64,000 bases of DNA from Maratus speciosus (GCA_963932465.1 OZ010791.1:322458283-322522282), one strand, 5' to 3'. Positions 44,416 to 56,724 are shown, counted from the stretch's first letter. Notes: generated from the sequence alone by a model not told the origin. Numbers and translations: made by a program.

Positions 44416-46687
44416 CAGTGAAACCCCGATCTATCGTTCCCGCATCCATCGTTTTTCCGCATTGATCGTTTTATTTCTATGGTCCTTGAACAAATTATAT
44501 TTAAATAATGTTAACGAAACTCGCGTGCATCGTTCTTCAAAAAGTCGTTTTCCCGCATTCATCGTTCTAAAATTTTTCTCATCACCGAAATGAAATTGAA
44601 GGTCAAGCAGATCCAAACTTGAATTACTTCTTTTCTCTTAAAATGACTCATTTGTGGTGTTTTATGGGTGGTGGTGGTGGTGGTGGGGACAGTGATTAGC
44701 TCTGATATTGCGACATGTATGTACATTTAAATAATTGAATGCGTAACAGGTGTTCTTGTTTGGAGAATAGGTTATTCTATTCTATGTAAAGGGGAGGTCG
44801 GATGTACCCACTTCGGCCAGCTGCTTAATCCCTAGCTAATCTGTTGTGTGCAGTGCAGGTGTTTAATTTGAAGAGTGTGAGCTTTCAATTTAATGTGTTC
44901 TTCCCTAAATTTTAAGCGTTCTTTGAATTTTAAGAATGGCAAAACAAATCTGAACTTTAGAAGAAAGACTTCAAATCATAGATGAGGTGGAAAAGAATGC
45001 TTTCGAGAAAAAAAATTAGCATCGCTAAGCGTTTAGATACCGCCGTCAACCCTGAATTCGATAATTTTGAAAAAGAAAGAAATTAGAGATCAGGCTGATA
45101 AGTATGGAACTTCTGCAAAAAAGAGAAAAACTAGCAAAATGTCTACTTACAGTGAGTTGGAAAGACTTCTCTTCGCTTGGTACGAGCAGGCTCGTGCGTC
45201 AAATATTCCTGTGGATGGGAATATTCTTCGAGAGAAGGAACTTGAAATAGCTGCCTCATATGGCATGGATACTTTTTTTGCATCAAATGGGTGGATTTCA
45301 CGTTTTAAAATTCGCCATGGATTGGTATCCAGGAAATTATGCGGCGAAAGTGCCGCAGTAGTAAATACTGATGAAATAGAAATGTGGTTCGAAAAACTTC
45401 CGAAGTTACTAGAAGGATACAAGGATTGTGACATCTACAATGCAGACTAAACAGGCCTGTTTTATAAATGCTTGCCAGAAAGAACGCTAGCGTTCAAAGG
45501 AGAATCTTGTCATTGTGGTAAACATTCCAAAGAAAGACTTACAGTGCTACTATGCACAAATAAGGACGGTTCTGATAAACGAGTACCCGTCGTTATTGGT
45601 AAATCTGCTAGACCTCGATGCTTCAAGAATGTAAAGAAACTGCTAGTAGTCTACCATTCGAATACCAAGGCATGGATGAAAAATGATACTTTTACAAAAT
45701 TTCTTCATGACTTTGATAGATCAATCGGCGCTCAAAAAAGGAAAATCATTCTATTTACTGACAATTCTAGCAGCTCATCCACCAGATACGTCGTCTTTGA
45801 AAAATATAGTAGTCAGATTTTTCCCAGCTAATTGTACATCTGTCGTAAAACCTCTTGATGCCGGGATAATCAACTGTTTTAAGCAATTTTACAGGAGAGA
45901 GCTAGTGAAAAGATATTTATGTGTCATGGAACAAGCAAAAGAACTTACTCTAAAAACAGACCTTTTGCAGGCTATTCATTTTGTCCTTTCAGCATGGTAT
46001 GAAGTAACCTCTTCAGCCATTCAGAATTGTTTCGTGAAATGCGGTTTTGGGCGAAAAATTGATGATGAATGCTCAACAGAAGGGACAGAAAATAATGACC
46101 ATAGTGACGACAATGCAGATGATGAATGGTTGCGTGTAGTAGAAGATGTATCTGGCGTGAAATTTAGCGATTATATTTCTATTGACCAAGATCTTGCAAC
46201 ATGTGGTGTCCTAAGCATAGAAGAAATGTGTAAGGATGCAAAAAAGGAAAATAATGGCGAAGAAGCAGAGGATAATGTTCATGCCGAAGAAGCTGAACCT
46301 ACATCAGTGCCAAGTCTGTCTGATGCAATTACGGCATTTGAAATGTACGAACATTTATATATGCACATGAAATTACAGAAAATGATCAGAAAAATGTTGT
46401 ACATCTTGAAAATTTGTTGTTTAATTTAAAAAATGAACGAAAAACCCAACATAAAATTATTGAATTTTTTAAATAAATATCATTTTTCTACAACTTTGAT
46501 TTATTTCTTCTACAGTTTGGTAAGTAAAAATTTAGTATTTATTAATATACTGTATACACTGAATGTATTAGTAATGCATAAACATTGTTTTTTTCGTATT
46601 TTGATGTTAACCCGCATTCATCGTTTACCCGCATTCATCGTTTTTTTTCACGCACCCCTTGAAAAACAATGGATTGGGGTTCTATTG
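44416..46687 (+). mobile_element. Tigger/pogo DNA transposon, full length but inactive (2.27 kb)
   Basis: TA at 44414-44415 and 46688-46689. Inverted ends CAGTGAAACCCCGATCTATC and CAATAGAACCCCAATCCATT (right read inward), each followed by repeats of CCCGCATTCATCGTTT-type words. One transposase gene on the plus strand (44937-46429) with CENP-B-like DNA-binding and DDE domains. A (GGT)n tract lies at about 44667-44684. Confidence 0.93.
44937..46429 (+). pseudogene. Tigger/pogo transposase, broken
   Basis: From the ATG at 44937: MAKQI, a stop, then TLEERLQIIDEVEKN (first helix-turn-helix, Psq-like), then a frameshift near 45000. The second DNA-binding domain of the CENP-B type follows (LERLLFAWYEQARASN, ASNGWISRFKIRHGL). 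The DDE core begins at DIYNAD, where TAA replaces the expected glutamate codon before TGLFYK. Next are PVVIGKSARPRCFKN and ILFTDN (second aspartate), a frameshift near 45770, then NCTSVVKPLDAGIINCFK (third aspartate) and an acidic C-terminal tail to the stop at 46429. The family binds its own inverted ends and inserts at TA. At least two stops and two frameshifts make it non-functional. Confidence 0.94.
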
Positions 46688-46689
46688 TA

Positions 46690-47210
46690 TAGTATTTAAA
46701 CAATTTACACTAGAGATACTTAGAAAGCAATACGAATATTGCAAAAAATTGGAATTTTTTTTTAATGGAATTGAAAGAAATCATTATGATTAAATTGCAA
46801 ATACTATTTATAATTTAAGGAATCATCATCATCAAATATGTATTTCTAAATTACATCTGAATGTTTCATCTTTATGGGAGATTCGAAATTATTTATACTG
46901 ACATTTTGCATACATTTAAATAACGGTAACACATGGGTATATTAATAATTAATTCTTGTTAAAGTTTCCAGTATTCTAAATTCAAATATTGTTCATTTTT
47001 TTATGTCGTTGTTTATATTCTTTCAAAATAAGTGTCTTATATGCTTTAATGGTCTTACATTATAAAAAAATAATAAAAAAATCTAATATTTGTGCTGAAG
47101 TGAACAAAATTAACTTGATATTTATAGACATTTAATGGCGGGGGGGGGGGTCACTAAAATGGGGTAAAACATTCAAAAATCTTTTTTTTTTTTTATTTTT
47201 TTTTTTATTT
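46690..47210. other. AT-rich intergenic DNA
   Basis: Ends in a poly-G run (47138-47150) and T-rich tracts. No gene. Confidence 0.5.
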
Positions 47211-47212
47211 TA

Positions 47213-48165
47213 GGGTTTCATTTATCTGACGAAACCCTATTTGTCTCACTCTTCTGTCAGTCGCAGAGTTCGTTCTCGGAAACTGAATAAGTTAGAACTT
47301 GAAATTTTGCCTATTTATAGCTGAATATCTCCGATCACACGGCAAATCATAAAAAATGAAAAAGTCCTATATTATTTTAATTAAATGTATTAATTTAATG
47401 AAATCCGACCATTCCTGCGACTTAGATCTTGTAACAGAACCTTAATTTCAGTCTTTTCAATGTGGGCCAGATGACTCCGTGTAACGCATTTGCCTGCTAT
47501 TGAAAAGGTTCCTTGTTCGAAGCTAGGCGTCGGAGTTTGAAATTTTTTCCCCGGAATAGTTTCTATTATATAATAGATTCAGTTTTACACATTTTTTGTA
47601 AATTTTTTTTTACCATTTTAAGGACAAAAGTTGTTGAAAAATATTGTAACAATTATTTCTTTAATTCAAAAATTCTTTTTCGAGAAATAGCGAAATTTAA
47701 AGTTTTGCTTAAACTTCCGCTAAATTTTTTAATTTTAGGAATTTTAAATTTCGTTTAACCAACTTGTTTTGTTTTGAGAAAATTCAAAATTTTAACTTTT
47801 GCTTGAACATCCAATAAATTCTTGAGAAATTTCAACATTTTAAGTTTCTTTTAAACAATTTTTTTGTTTCTAGAAATTTTTTATTTTATTTAAACCTCCG
47901 CGCAATTTTTGAAATTTCGGAATTTTAAAAACTTTGGAATTTTGAATTTTATTTAAATAATTTGACTTGAATATTTTTAATTTGATTAAAAAACAGCTTC
48001 CTTTTGTAATCTCTAAAAAAAATAAATTTATGGTGCTGCCCTCAATGTAAGGATTTAATAATTATAAATTAATAATTTGGATTTATTAATTAAAGGATAA
48101 AGTGTTTTTAAAAGAATATTAAACAAAACCGTTTGTGCGATCATCCATTACACTTACCCGCTTGT
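47213..48165 (+). repeat. Dispersed relative of the 147-bp satellite element
   Basis: Starts AGGGTTTCATTTATCTG with a TCTGTCAGTCGCAGAG stretch, then one 147-bp-like unit (GAACTTGAAATTTTGCC, TATAGCTGAATATCTCCGAT, CGGCAAATCATAAAA) at about 47300-47380. Ends with the module GGATAAAGTGTTTTTAAAAG and TTGTGCGATCATCC (48093-48165), also found at 2698-2770. Between them is diverged AT-rich DNA and a tRNA-like block. Confidence 0.65.
47462..47537 (+). mobile_element. tRNA-derived SINE head, third type
   Basis: GGGCCAGATGACTCCGTG (A-box-like) and TTGTTCGAAGCTAGGC (B-box-like) about 45 bp apart, with CCTGCTATTGAAAAGG as the anticodon arm. Mismatched stems exclude a working tRNA. No tail boundary or target duplication seen. 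Confidence 0.5.
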
Positions 48166-48458
48166 TTATACTAAGAGATTTTACGTTTCTTTCCGTTTCC
48201 AATGTCACTTTTCTAAATACTAAATTTAAATTTATTACAATGCGCTTATTAGTGCCGTTTTCCAAAGCGTTAATACCTCTTTTAAAGCTTTTAAATGCTT
48301 TTTCTGAAAACTGCATTTTTTGAACTGGTGGGCTTTGTGAGATAGTAGTACTTAACCTATCGACTTATGAGAGATGTATGTACTTATCTGGTAAACTAAT
48401 GAATTTGTTTTCATAATTTCTATTTTTTGAGAAACATGGATTCTAATATATATATATA

Positions 48459-49170
48459 TAGCCATAATATAATTACAAATCATCATCTATTCCAATTACA
48501 ATACTTAATTCAATAATTTAATAAATTTAGCAGCAAATTATAACTATAGTTGATAACTTATTAACAACAGTGAGATGATCATGTTGAAATGAAATTAAAT
48601 ATATACCAAGAAAGATGACAAACATGTAGCATAAAATGGAAATTCTTAGAATTAGGTATCAAGAAACTACAATAGTAAAAATCTTATGATAACACACTAA
48701 GTTTTTGCGCAATTGCATCAATAAACCCAGCGCATAAAAACTATTTAAAAAATAGTTTGCTAACGTTGCAAAACATTTAGCTAACATAAATTATATATTT
48801 ATAAAATATATAAAAGATACCATTTAAAAGAAATTGCGTTTCAGAAAGAATTTTTGCGACTCTAAATGAAAATAAAATAACAAATAGTGATCATTCATAA
48901 TGACTTGCGCATAAGCAGCATAGAAATTTGAATCATAAAATATAGCCATAATATAATTACAAATCATCATCTATTCCAATTACAATAATTAATTCAATAA
49001 TTTAATAAATTTAGCAGCAAATTATAACTGTAATTGATAACTTATTAACAACAGTGAGATGACCATGTTGAAATTAAATTAAATATATACCAAGAAAGAT
49101 GACAAACATGTAGCATAAAATGGAAATTCTTAGAATTAGGTATCAAGAAACTACAATAGTAGAAATCTTT
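48459..49170 (+). repeat. Duplicated ~228-bp segment, spacing 485 bp
   Basis: GCCATAATATAATTACAAAT at 48459 and 48944. The copies stay nearly identical through TAGCAGCAAATTATAACT and GAAAGATGACAAACATGTAG to ACTACAATAGTA-AAATCTT. They differ at a handful of bases, so a fairly recent duplication. Confidence 0.95.
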
Positions 49171-49202
49171 ATAAATATATTGGCCTTTAAAAATCGCTTT
49201 AA

Positions 49203-49203
<1 letters not shown>

Positions 49204-49248
<45 letters not shown>
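49204..49248. repeat. (AAT)n microsatellite
   Basis: About 15 AAT triplets just after the second copy of the duplicated segment. The first copy lacks it. Confidence 0.97.
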
Positions 49249-49249
<1 letters not shown>

Positions 49250-49250
<1 letters not shown>

Positions 49251-49900
49251 TAGTAAGAATATATATAATAACAGTTTTCCCTGTTTAAATAAATGTTTTA
49301 CCGCATTTCTATATTCATTTAAAAAACTTCAATTCCTCGTTTGTTTCATATAACTCAACTTTTTTTGTGTATGTAAAGATGGAACTTTGTAATCAATTTT
49401 CAACTCACTTCCTGGTATTTTAAAATTACGAAAATTATATCCACAAGTATTTTCCGATGACAATACAACATTTTTATATTTTTAGAACTTAATTATAAAT
49501 CAATACTTAAATTGTAAGGCATTTGTCCGTTATCCCACCACAGATGATAAATCACAAAATATTCTTCAGGGCTACATTTATATACGAGTTACAACAGCAA
49601 TGGATTAAATGATGTGCCAAATGATACTCCCCAGAATAGCACAATTGGCTGTTAAAATGCAATAGCGTAATATTTTAACACTAAACAGTAGAAAATATAA
49701 ATAAAAAATAAAGAGCATGATATAATTTTTAAAACCTAAGCCTTAATCAATTAATAGTTTTATATTAATTAAATTATGGTTATTCTTTGAGAAATCAATT
49801 TAGAAATCCTAAAATAATACTTAAATAATGCTTTTTTTTTCTTGTACTATATCTTAAAAAAGAAACAGACTAAAAAATATAATTTTTATAAATAAACTAG
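49250..49900. other. AT-rich intergenic DNA
   Basis: Nothing recognised. Confidence 0.5.
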
Positions 49901-49988
49901 CATACTATGCCCGCTGCGCTGGTCCATTTTTCCAAGCCAACCTTGAATCAAACGAGATGGTGAATTTGACCTTGCATTTTAAAGCAAT

Positions 49989-50260
49989 ATGGACCTTCAC
50001 CTGGAAGGTCCTTTCGCATTGCTGAAAGGATGCGATCACCATTACGATAGTATATTTTTATTTTGCGATTTTATGCGTTGGACAAAATTTGGGCAAATTA
50101 GCAGGAGCAACTTAGCAACTTGTTTTAGTTTATCGTTTACAGTAGAGTTTGGTAGGGAAATGAGGCAGTTATGACAACAGGAATTAAAATATTCTTTAGT
50201 CACTACACTATTAAAATAATGAATATTACAATGATTGAAGAGATTGACCATCAAATTTAA
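49989..50260 (+). pseudogene. Possible Ty3/gypsy-type integrase core scrap
   Basis: The frame from 49989 reads DLHLEGPFALLKGCDHHYDS, then CDFMRWTKFGQISRSNLATC, then FTVEFG. Its layout resembles the retroviral-type integrase core (HxDxxGP, D/DRF.RWPE, TA.T.A, RFG), with histidine where the first catalytic aspartate belongs. After a +1 shift near 50150 come VMTTGIKIFFSHY and MNITMIEEIDHQI, placed where TDRG.QF.S normally lies. No protease, RT or LTR nearby. If correct it is a very decayed fragment. Chance similarity is a real possibility. Confidence 0.35.
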
Positions 50261-50269
50261 ATAATTTTC

Positions 50270-50910
50270 GGGTGATTCATAACCGTTTGTTAGTTCTTGG
50301 ACTCCGGACCCTTCAGCTTAACGATATGTTTTTTTTCTAACAGCTTGAATACAACACTCTACATTATATTATATTTCGCAATATACGTCTTCTCCTGGCA
50401 GGTCTATTACACTTTTCCATTTTTGGATTCCAGAAGAGAAAACACAGTCAGAAATGCAACAAATTATTTGTACACAAAGCGCGGGGTTTAACCATCATAT
50501 TTAAACAAAAAATGGAGCATAAAAACCGTGGATTTTTAAAGCTGAATTGTTTGAATAGTAGAAAACTAAACATTTAGTTTACATTCAATAAAATCTTCTT
50601 GATCTTCCTAATCGTATTAAGCCAAGATTGACGTCAAATATTAGAAGTGTTTTCAACGATATAGTTACAAAAATAACAGAGTTAGTTACAAAACAAAGTT
50701 AATTCCTCATTTATCCAAACTACATTGCATTAAATTATGTCAAACTGCTATTGACCCTATTACAGATCTTTTACTAACAAAATTCCATACGATTAATACA
50801 ACTAACAATGGCAAATAGCGTTAGTTATGGAAAATTTTAGTAATAATGTTTTTGGTGAATACTTGAACCGAGGATTTTGCATTTTTCTAGTGAATATAAA
50901 ACCATTTCCG
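50270..50910. other. AT-rich intergenic DNA
   Basis: Nothing recognised. Confidence 0.5.
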
Positions 50911-50916
50911 GCATTA

Positions 50917-51945
50917 ATTGATTATTCCGTCGACCAAAAAACTGCCACCAAACTGTAAGATTAAATGCCACGCCAGTAATGCATGATCGTAAATGTCACA
51001 TTCACTTGATACTAAACATGTTACACATGTTTGTTACGCCATCAAGTCTTCTTAAATCGACGTTTTAGTTGTATTTTTATTAATGTTTTACTAATTTATT
51101 TGTTGTTTCGTTATTTAAAATTACTGCAAATTTCGATTTTCTTTTTCAAGCCTATATCTAATGTTTACATGCATTTTATATTTATATCTGTCTACGTGTT
51201 TTGACTAAATAAAGGGCATTACGTCCCTTACAATTTTCCGTTATCATTGATATTTATTATTTATCCGTTAATAAATTCGGGTACTACTTGATTATTCCGT
51301 CGACCAATTTTGCCAAATTATACAAATCGTCAAACTATTCGTCAAATTATACAAATGGAAGAATGTTGCCATTCTAAAATGTTAAGATAAGAAAAATAAT
51401 CAATTTAAATTTAAAAAAATTCCCTAAAGAATAGGGTTACTTTAATGATGACATTTACTTATGGTGTCGCGACATAGCAAATATAAAATTTGATTTATTT
51501 AGATGATTTCGGAAAAAGAATGCTAATAGTTTATGTGTTTAAATGCAGAATTATTAAATTAAACCATAAACAAAGAGATATCTTTAAGATATTGTATTTG
51601 TAAATAAAATGTAAGTATTTTAAATGTAATAATCGAATTTAGGTGTTAATTGATTATCCCGTCGACCAAAAAAACTACCGCCAAACTATAAGATTAAATG
51701 CCAATAATGAATGATCGAAATGTCTCACTCACTTGACATTCAACACGTTACACGTGTTTGTTACGTCATCAAGGGATTTTTAATTTGATGTTTAATTTGT
51801 ATTTTTAATTATGTTTTACTACTTTATTTATTCTTTCGTTATTTAAAATAAAAAATACGTCAATCTGTATAATTTGGCGAATAGCTTGGCGATTTGTATA
51901 ATTTGGAAAATTGGTCCACGGAATAATAAAGTAGTACCTTGCTTT
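50917..51945. repeat. Rearranged repeat cluster around TTGATTATTCCGTCGACCA
   Basis: The word TTGATTATTCCGTCGACCA or a close form occurs at about 50917, 51287 and 51648, and inverted at about 51915. The first and third copies head a shared ~200-bp direct repeat (AAACT-TAAGATTAAATGCCA, TTACGYCATCAAG, TTTCGTTATTTAAAAT). The second and fourth head an ~80-bp inverted repeat (AATT-TGCCAAATTATACAAA, CTATTCG-CAAATTATAC). So 51282-51945 looks like an element with inverted ends, and 50917-51130 like a fragment of its relative. Confidence 0.75.
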
Positions 51946-52527
51946 TTAGTGATAGTAAAATAACTGCAGATGAAAAAAAATATAATAGTAAGGTTAAACC
52001 GCAAAATTTACGACTATTTGGCGCATGACTTGGCGGCGATGTGATAAATACACCAATTCTATCAAACTAAATATTCAGATTCAATGTAAACAAATAATGT
52101 AAACAAATAATATAAATAATAATATTTACAATAATATTTACGATAATGGAAACAAATAATTAAAAAATCGCTATTTTGGCAATTTTTTAAAATAACATCA
52201 AGCAGTCGTTAATTCTCCAGTCACACCAATAGTAAATTTTCTTTAATCGTTTGCTTCATAATGAAAAACCATAAATTTAATACTCGCGGCACATATGTCA
52301 TATACGCACCACGTTGGCGTGATTTTTTTTTTCTGACGCCAATTTGGCGAAAATCTCTTTTTCAAATATCAGTTACATATTACATATATATTTTAAAAAA
52401 GGGAATAACAATAAATAAAGAAAAGTTTAATTAATAAATATAGAACAAAACTATTTGTGTAATTAAAAAAAAGAAAATAAAAGTAAATAAACATTTTATT
52501 AAAATAAACAACTATATCCGGGCTTCC

Positions 52528-52728
52528 ATGTCAGGCAGAATAACGCCATTTTATAGCCCATTATTATCTCGGTGCGTATATGACATCTATGCCAACAAAA
52601 CTTCCAATGATATAGTGACTATGCTATTTGGCGGCACTCGATCATCGAAGATTAGTCCAATATCTTTTAAAATATTGTCAAACACAGGGGATAATATGAA
52701 GAAAATCGAAGAAGAAATGGCCAAATAA
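52528..52728 (+). CDS. Unrecognised 66-codon open frame
   Basis: Opens with ATGTCAGGCAGAATAACG and ends with a TAA inside AAATAAAA, a polyadenylation-like word. The peptide (SPLLSRCVYDIYANKTSND, MLFGGTRSSKISPISFKI, DNMKKIEEEMAK) has fairly even composition and a charged C-terminus, unlike the T-rich chance frames nearby. No family recognised. It could be a last exon, a processed pseudogene fragment, or chance. Confidence 0.18.
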   Translation: MSGRITPFYSPLLSRCVYDIYANKTSNDIVTMLFGGTRSSKISPISFKILSNTGDNMKKIEEEMAK

Positions 52729-53806
52729 AAACTTGCAATTTTTTTTCAGCAAACACTTTTTATTTCAAAATATTGAATTTTCCGATAGTAAGAACGCATA
52801 ACTCCATAAATTTTCTTTGAATGATCTTCAGGTTAACCATTATCGTGAACATTCTCATGCTAATGTCACACATATGCATTTTTGGCTTGAAATCACATTG
52901 TTTGGCGACAAAAGTAAAATGAAAATTGCAAAGAGATAAATAATATGTAACTCACAAATTATAGTAACTTTTATAATTACATCTGTTTGTTTCTCCTGTA
53001 AATCATATAATACGGAAATTAGATAAAAAGAAAAAGAGAAGAACAAAAAGTAAAAATATATATAATTTAAAATTTTTGTAATCATACAATAATCAACAAT
53101 CATACAATCATATAATTCAAAACTTTTTGTAATCTAACGCAAGGGATAAATCGACAAATGTTGTATCAATTGTAATATTTCACGTTAAATTATCTTTTAA
53201 GCATTACAAATATTTCGTTCATTTTTAAGTTAAATATTTTCGTTTTATAATATTATGCCTCATTAAAGTGTTTTCTTTTTAATTAAATATCAGTAATTAT
53301 TTTCTTCTGTTATTTGCAAGATATTAGTATTATTTTCTAACGGATATAACCATTTCAATTCATTTATCAATGATAATTTTTTCCAAAATGACCACTGGCA
53401 ACCCTTTCGTCGAAAATATCAATAAAATACGAATTTTTTTAAAATCAAAAATCATAGTTATCCTTGTATATTTGACGCATAAACCACCACGGGAATATTT
53501 CCTATCGGATGATACAATTTGCAAAAAAATCCACCGGGTAGTTTTTGAAAACACTGGAGCCGAAGTTTTAGGGCTTACTACTTTGTAATATATATGATTC
53601 ACTAGCTCGTGCTTTCTACCAAGCGTAAAAAAAACCCTGCTGAATTTACAAAATCAGGTTCGATTCTCACGCCAGAATAACGTATTGTAACGAAATTCTT
53701 TTGGAAAAATCTTGATATTCAGTAATGCAATTAGGCGCGATTTTGATGATAAACACGGAATGTCTCTAAGAGTTTTTTATGAAAGAATTTTTACTTTTAT
53801 TCTTAT

Positions 53807-54290
53807 TATGAAATTTGTTGTTTAAAGTTTGTCTAATCTAATAATGATTTCCGATGGAAAATTAGTTGTCATTAAAAAAAAAAAATCCTACAAAAACGAT
53901 ATTTATTTAACTGTCGCTATACCGACATTACTTCTTAATCAATATTATGGCGATTTTAACTTTTATACTATTATGAAACTTGTTATTTAAGCCTTGTCTA
54001 ATCTAATAATGATTTCCGTTAAAAAATGTGTTATAATTTTTTTTTCAAAAACCTACAAAAAGATCTTAATTTAACTGGCGCTACACCGATATTCCTTCTT
54101 AATGAATTATTATATAAATTTTTAATTTTATACTTATGAAACTTGTTTAAAGTTTGTGTTAATCTAATAATGATTTCCGTTTGAAAATAAGTTATCTTTT
54201 TTTTCAAAAACCTTCAAAAAGGATCTCAATTTAACTGGCGATACACCGACATTCCTACCTAATCAATATTATGACAATATTTATTTGTTA
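53807..54290 (+). repeat. Tandem repeat, three ~163-bp units
   Basis: Units start with TATGAAATTTGTT (53807), TATGAAACTTGTT (53972) and TATGAAACTTGTT (54135). Each contains CTAATCTAATAATGATTTCC, an AAAAACCT-CAAAAA block and a CGCTA/GATACACCGA-ATT block. AT-rich and non-coding. Confidence 0.92.
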
Positions 54291-54951
54291 CTAGTTTTGA
54301 ATAATTTCTCAAATCACTAGTTTTGATGAGTAAGAAGGAAATATAAAAAATAAACGCATAATATTCTTGCATTTTCCGATCTTTTAAAACCCACGGAAAT
54401 ATTCTTGAACAAAACGGCACAAAAAGGGTCTAGCTATGAAAATTTCAAGTAGAATTGCCAACAAAATAAAATTTCTTTGAGCAAGAACTGAAAAAAGCTT
54501 TATATACAGACATTATACTGCAACAAAGATCAAAGATAAAAAAGTATGACTTGCAGTATATCTATAGGGATAATATAAAATAAAGCAACAAGGGATATCA
54601 GAAATATGGCCGTAATATGAAATATAGGACAATAAAATTACGGGAATCGATTTGTTCTTTGGAACGCTATGTCAGCTAGTTTCTTCTGTTCTGTTTTATT
54701 TCTTTATATCCATAGGTTATCAAAGAAAGCTACATAAAAATTATATGCTCCTCAGTACACTTATATGCAACACTTATATGTAAGTGATAAAATTCCCTTT
54801 TTTTTTTTTAAGTTTGATTGAAAAAAAAATATACATAAAAGTGAACTCACTTTTAATACTGCTACGGGATTCGCAAAAAATAAACAGTAGAATAAGCAGT
54901 AAAACAAGTAATTCAAAAATGTTTTAGGCAGTATTTTGCAGACATGATTTA

Positions 54952-56499
54952 CACTATATGGCCATTGATGATCGGACACTTTCAATTTTAAACAATTTGT
55001 CGAATATTTAAAGATATATTTGACGGATTTTTCTGGAACTTCAGGATTGAAGAATATGTTCGACTTCATATTTATAAACGGCGATTTCATCAGAAGAACA
55101 GTTAGGGAGCCAACAAAAAATCAAGGAAAAATAATAATGTTTGGGATCACCCTGTAAAATAAAATGCGTGAAATGTTCTATCGCTATAGTTTACGAATAT
55201 ATGCATTCATTTGTGGGAGAATAGAACGTATATTCATGGAGATATATCTTTTTTTTTTAAAGTTCAAATATTTTTTGCATGTTTTTTGTTTTTATTATGC
55301 AAAGTTCTTTACCAAATTTAACACCAGTTTCAGAAAATTTGACAAAATGCAGTAGAAATAATATGGTGTAATTGGAATGTAAATATATTAAATATTTGAT
55401 GAAATATGAGCAGTTGAATGAAATATTTTTTTATCTGTGCATGCGCGCAAGATAAAAAATATTTTTTTTTCATGATTTGATAGTCAACTCTATAGAGCAA
55501 CTCATAAAAAAAAAAGCCAGTCAAATATCGTGAAAATTTAGAAAGATATCGGCAATAGACTGAGCTGATTTTTAGTTGTTTTCTAAAAACAACTAAATAA
55601 TAAGGAGTTTTTTATAAATTGTCGTTTTCAATTTTTACTTTTTAAAATTTTCATTTTTTATTGATGCTTTGGTTCTTCTTGGAAAATCACCAGAACGAGC
55701 CTATTCCAAGAAGAAAAGAAGTATCAACATCTAAGCATTTCTTCTAAATCTACTCGCTGACATTCATTACGCATGAACACCTTTGCCGAAAGCCAGATAA
55801 TAAAAAATGACAATCTGTGGAAAATCCGTTATCATTCAGCGGCTTTTAGAGAGCAACTAAAAATTAGCTCTTTATATTGCCGATATCTTTCTGAATTTTC
55901 ACGATATTTGACTGACTTTTTTTGATGATTTGCTCCATAGAGTTGACTATCAAATCATGAAAAGAAAAAAAAAATATCGTGCGCGCATGCGCAGATAAAA
56001 AATATTTCATTCAACTACTCATATTTCATCAAATATATAATATATTTACATTCCAACTACACCATATTATTTCTACTACATTTTGTCAAGTTTTCTGAAA
56101 CTGGCGTTAAATTTGGGAAAGAACCTTGCATGATATAAACAAAAAACATGCAAAAAAATTTTTTACTTAAAAAAAGAAATCAGTTTTTCTCCATGAATAT
56201 ACGCTCTATTCTTCCACAATTGAATACATATATTGTACAATATCCATATATTCGTAAGCTACAGCGATAGATCATTTCATGCATTTTATTTTACAGGATG
56301 ATCCCAAACATTATTCTTTTTCTTTGATATTTTTGTTGGTCCCCTAATTGTCCTTCTCATAAAACCGCCATTGATAAATATGAAATCGAACACATTCTTC
56401 ATAATCCTGAAGTTCCAGAAAAATCCGATAAATATATTTTTAAATATTCGACAAATTGTCTAAAATTGAAAGTATCCGATCATCAATGGCCATATAGTG
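54952..56499. mobile_element. 1.55-kb foldback DNA transposon, arms about 640 bp
   Basis: TA at 54950-54951 and 56500-56501. Ends CACTATATGGCCATTGATGA on both sides. The arms (about 54952-55585 and 55850-56499) are reverse complements with small indels, including AATTTGTCGAATATTTAAA, GGAACTTCAGGATT, TTTGGGATCACCCTGTAAAA and GATTTGATAGTCAACTCTAT. The centre (about 55590-55845) contains GGTTCTTCTTGGAAAATCAC and a partial inverted repeat of itself. The opening CACTATATGGCC is Tc1-like. No transposase. The frames in the arms mirror each other and are not taken as genes. Confidence 0.93.
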
Positions 56500-56652
56500 T
56501 ATTTGTTATGCTTGTAAATTGACCGTGAACAATAATACAAAATGAAACTAAGGTTTCAACAAGAAGTAGGATTACCAAAGTTTTAACAGAATTTTAAAAA
56601 CGTTGGTGAGAAGTTCTAAAATTAGTAGAGTGAGTAGTGCTAAGCTTGGGTC

Positions 56653-56724
56653 GTCCAGGTAGCTTAATGGCAAAGCATTGACGCGTGTAGCCAATGATCC
56701 TGGTTCGAGCCTGGTGGCTTGGAC
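56653..56724 (+). mobile_element. tRNA-derived SINE head, family S copy 3
   Basis: GTCCAGG / CTTGGAC acceptor pairing, D arm GCTT / AAGC, anticodon arm TTGAC / GCCAA with one mismatch, and B box GGTTCGAGCC. The T stem no longer pairs. Tail TTTTTCACTCCGTTGG as in the other family S copies. Confidence 0.65.

Noticed and set aside
53370..53588. 72-codon open frame (plus) and its minus-strand mirror at 53360-53602
   Set aside because: Both strands are open over the same stretch, no splice context and no recognised motif. Not enough to call a gene.
54761..55090. 109-codon minus-strand frame
   Set aside because: It runs across the left end of the foldback transposon, and its sequence is mirrored in the other arm, so it is palindrome rather than gene.
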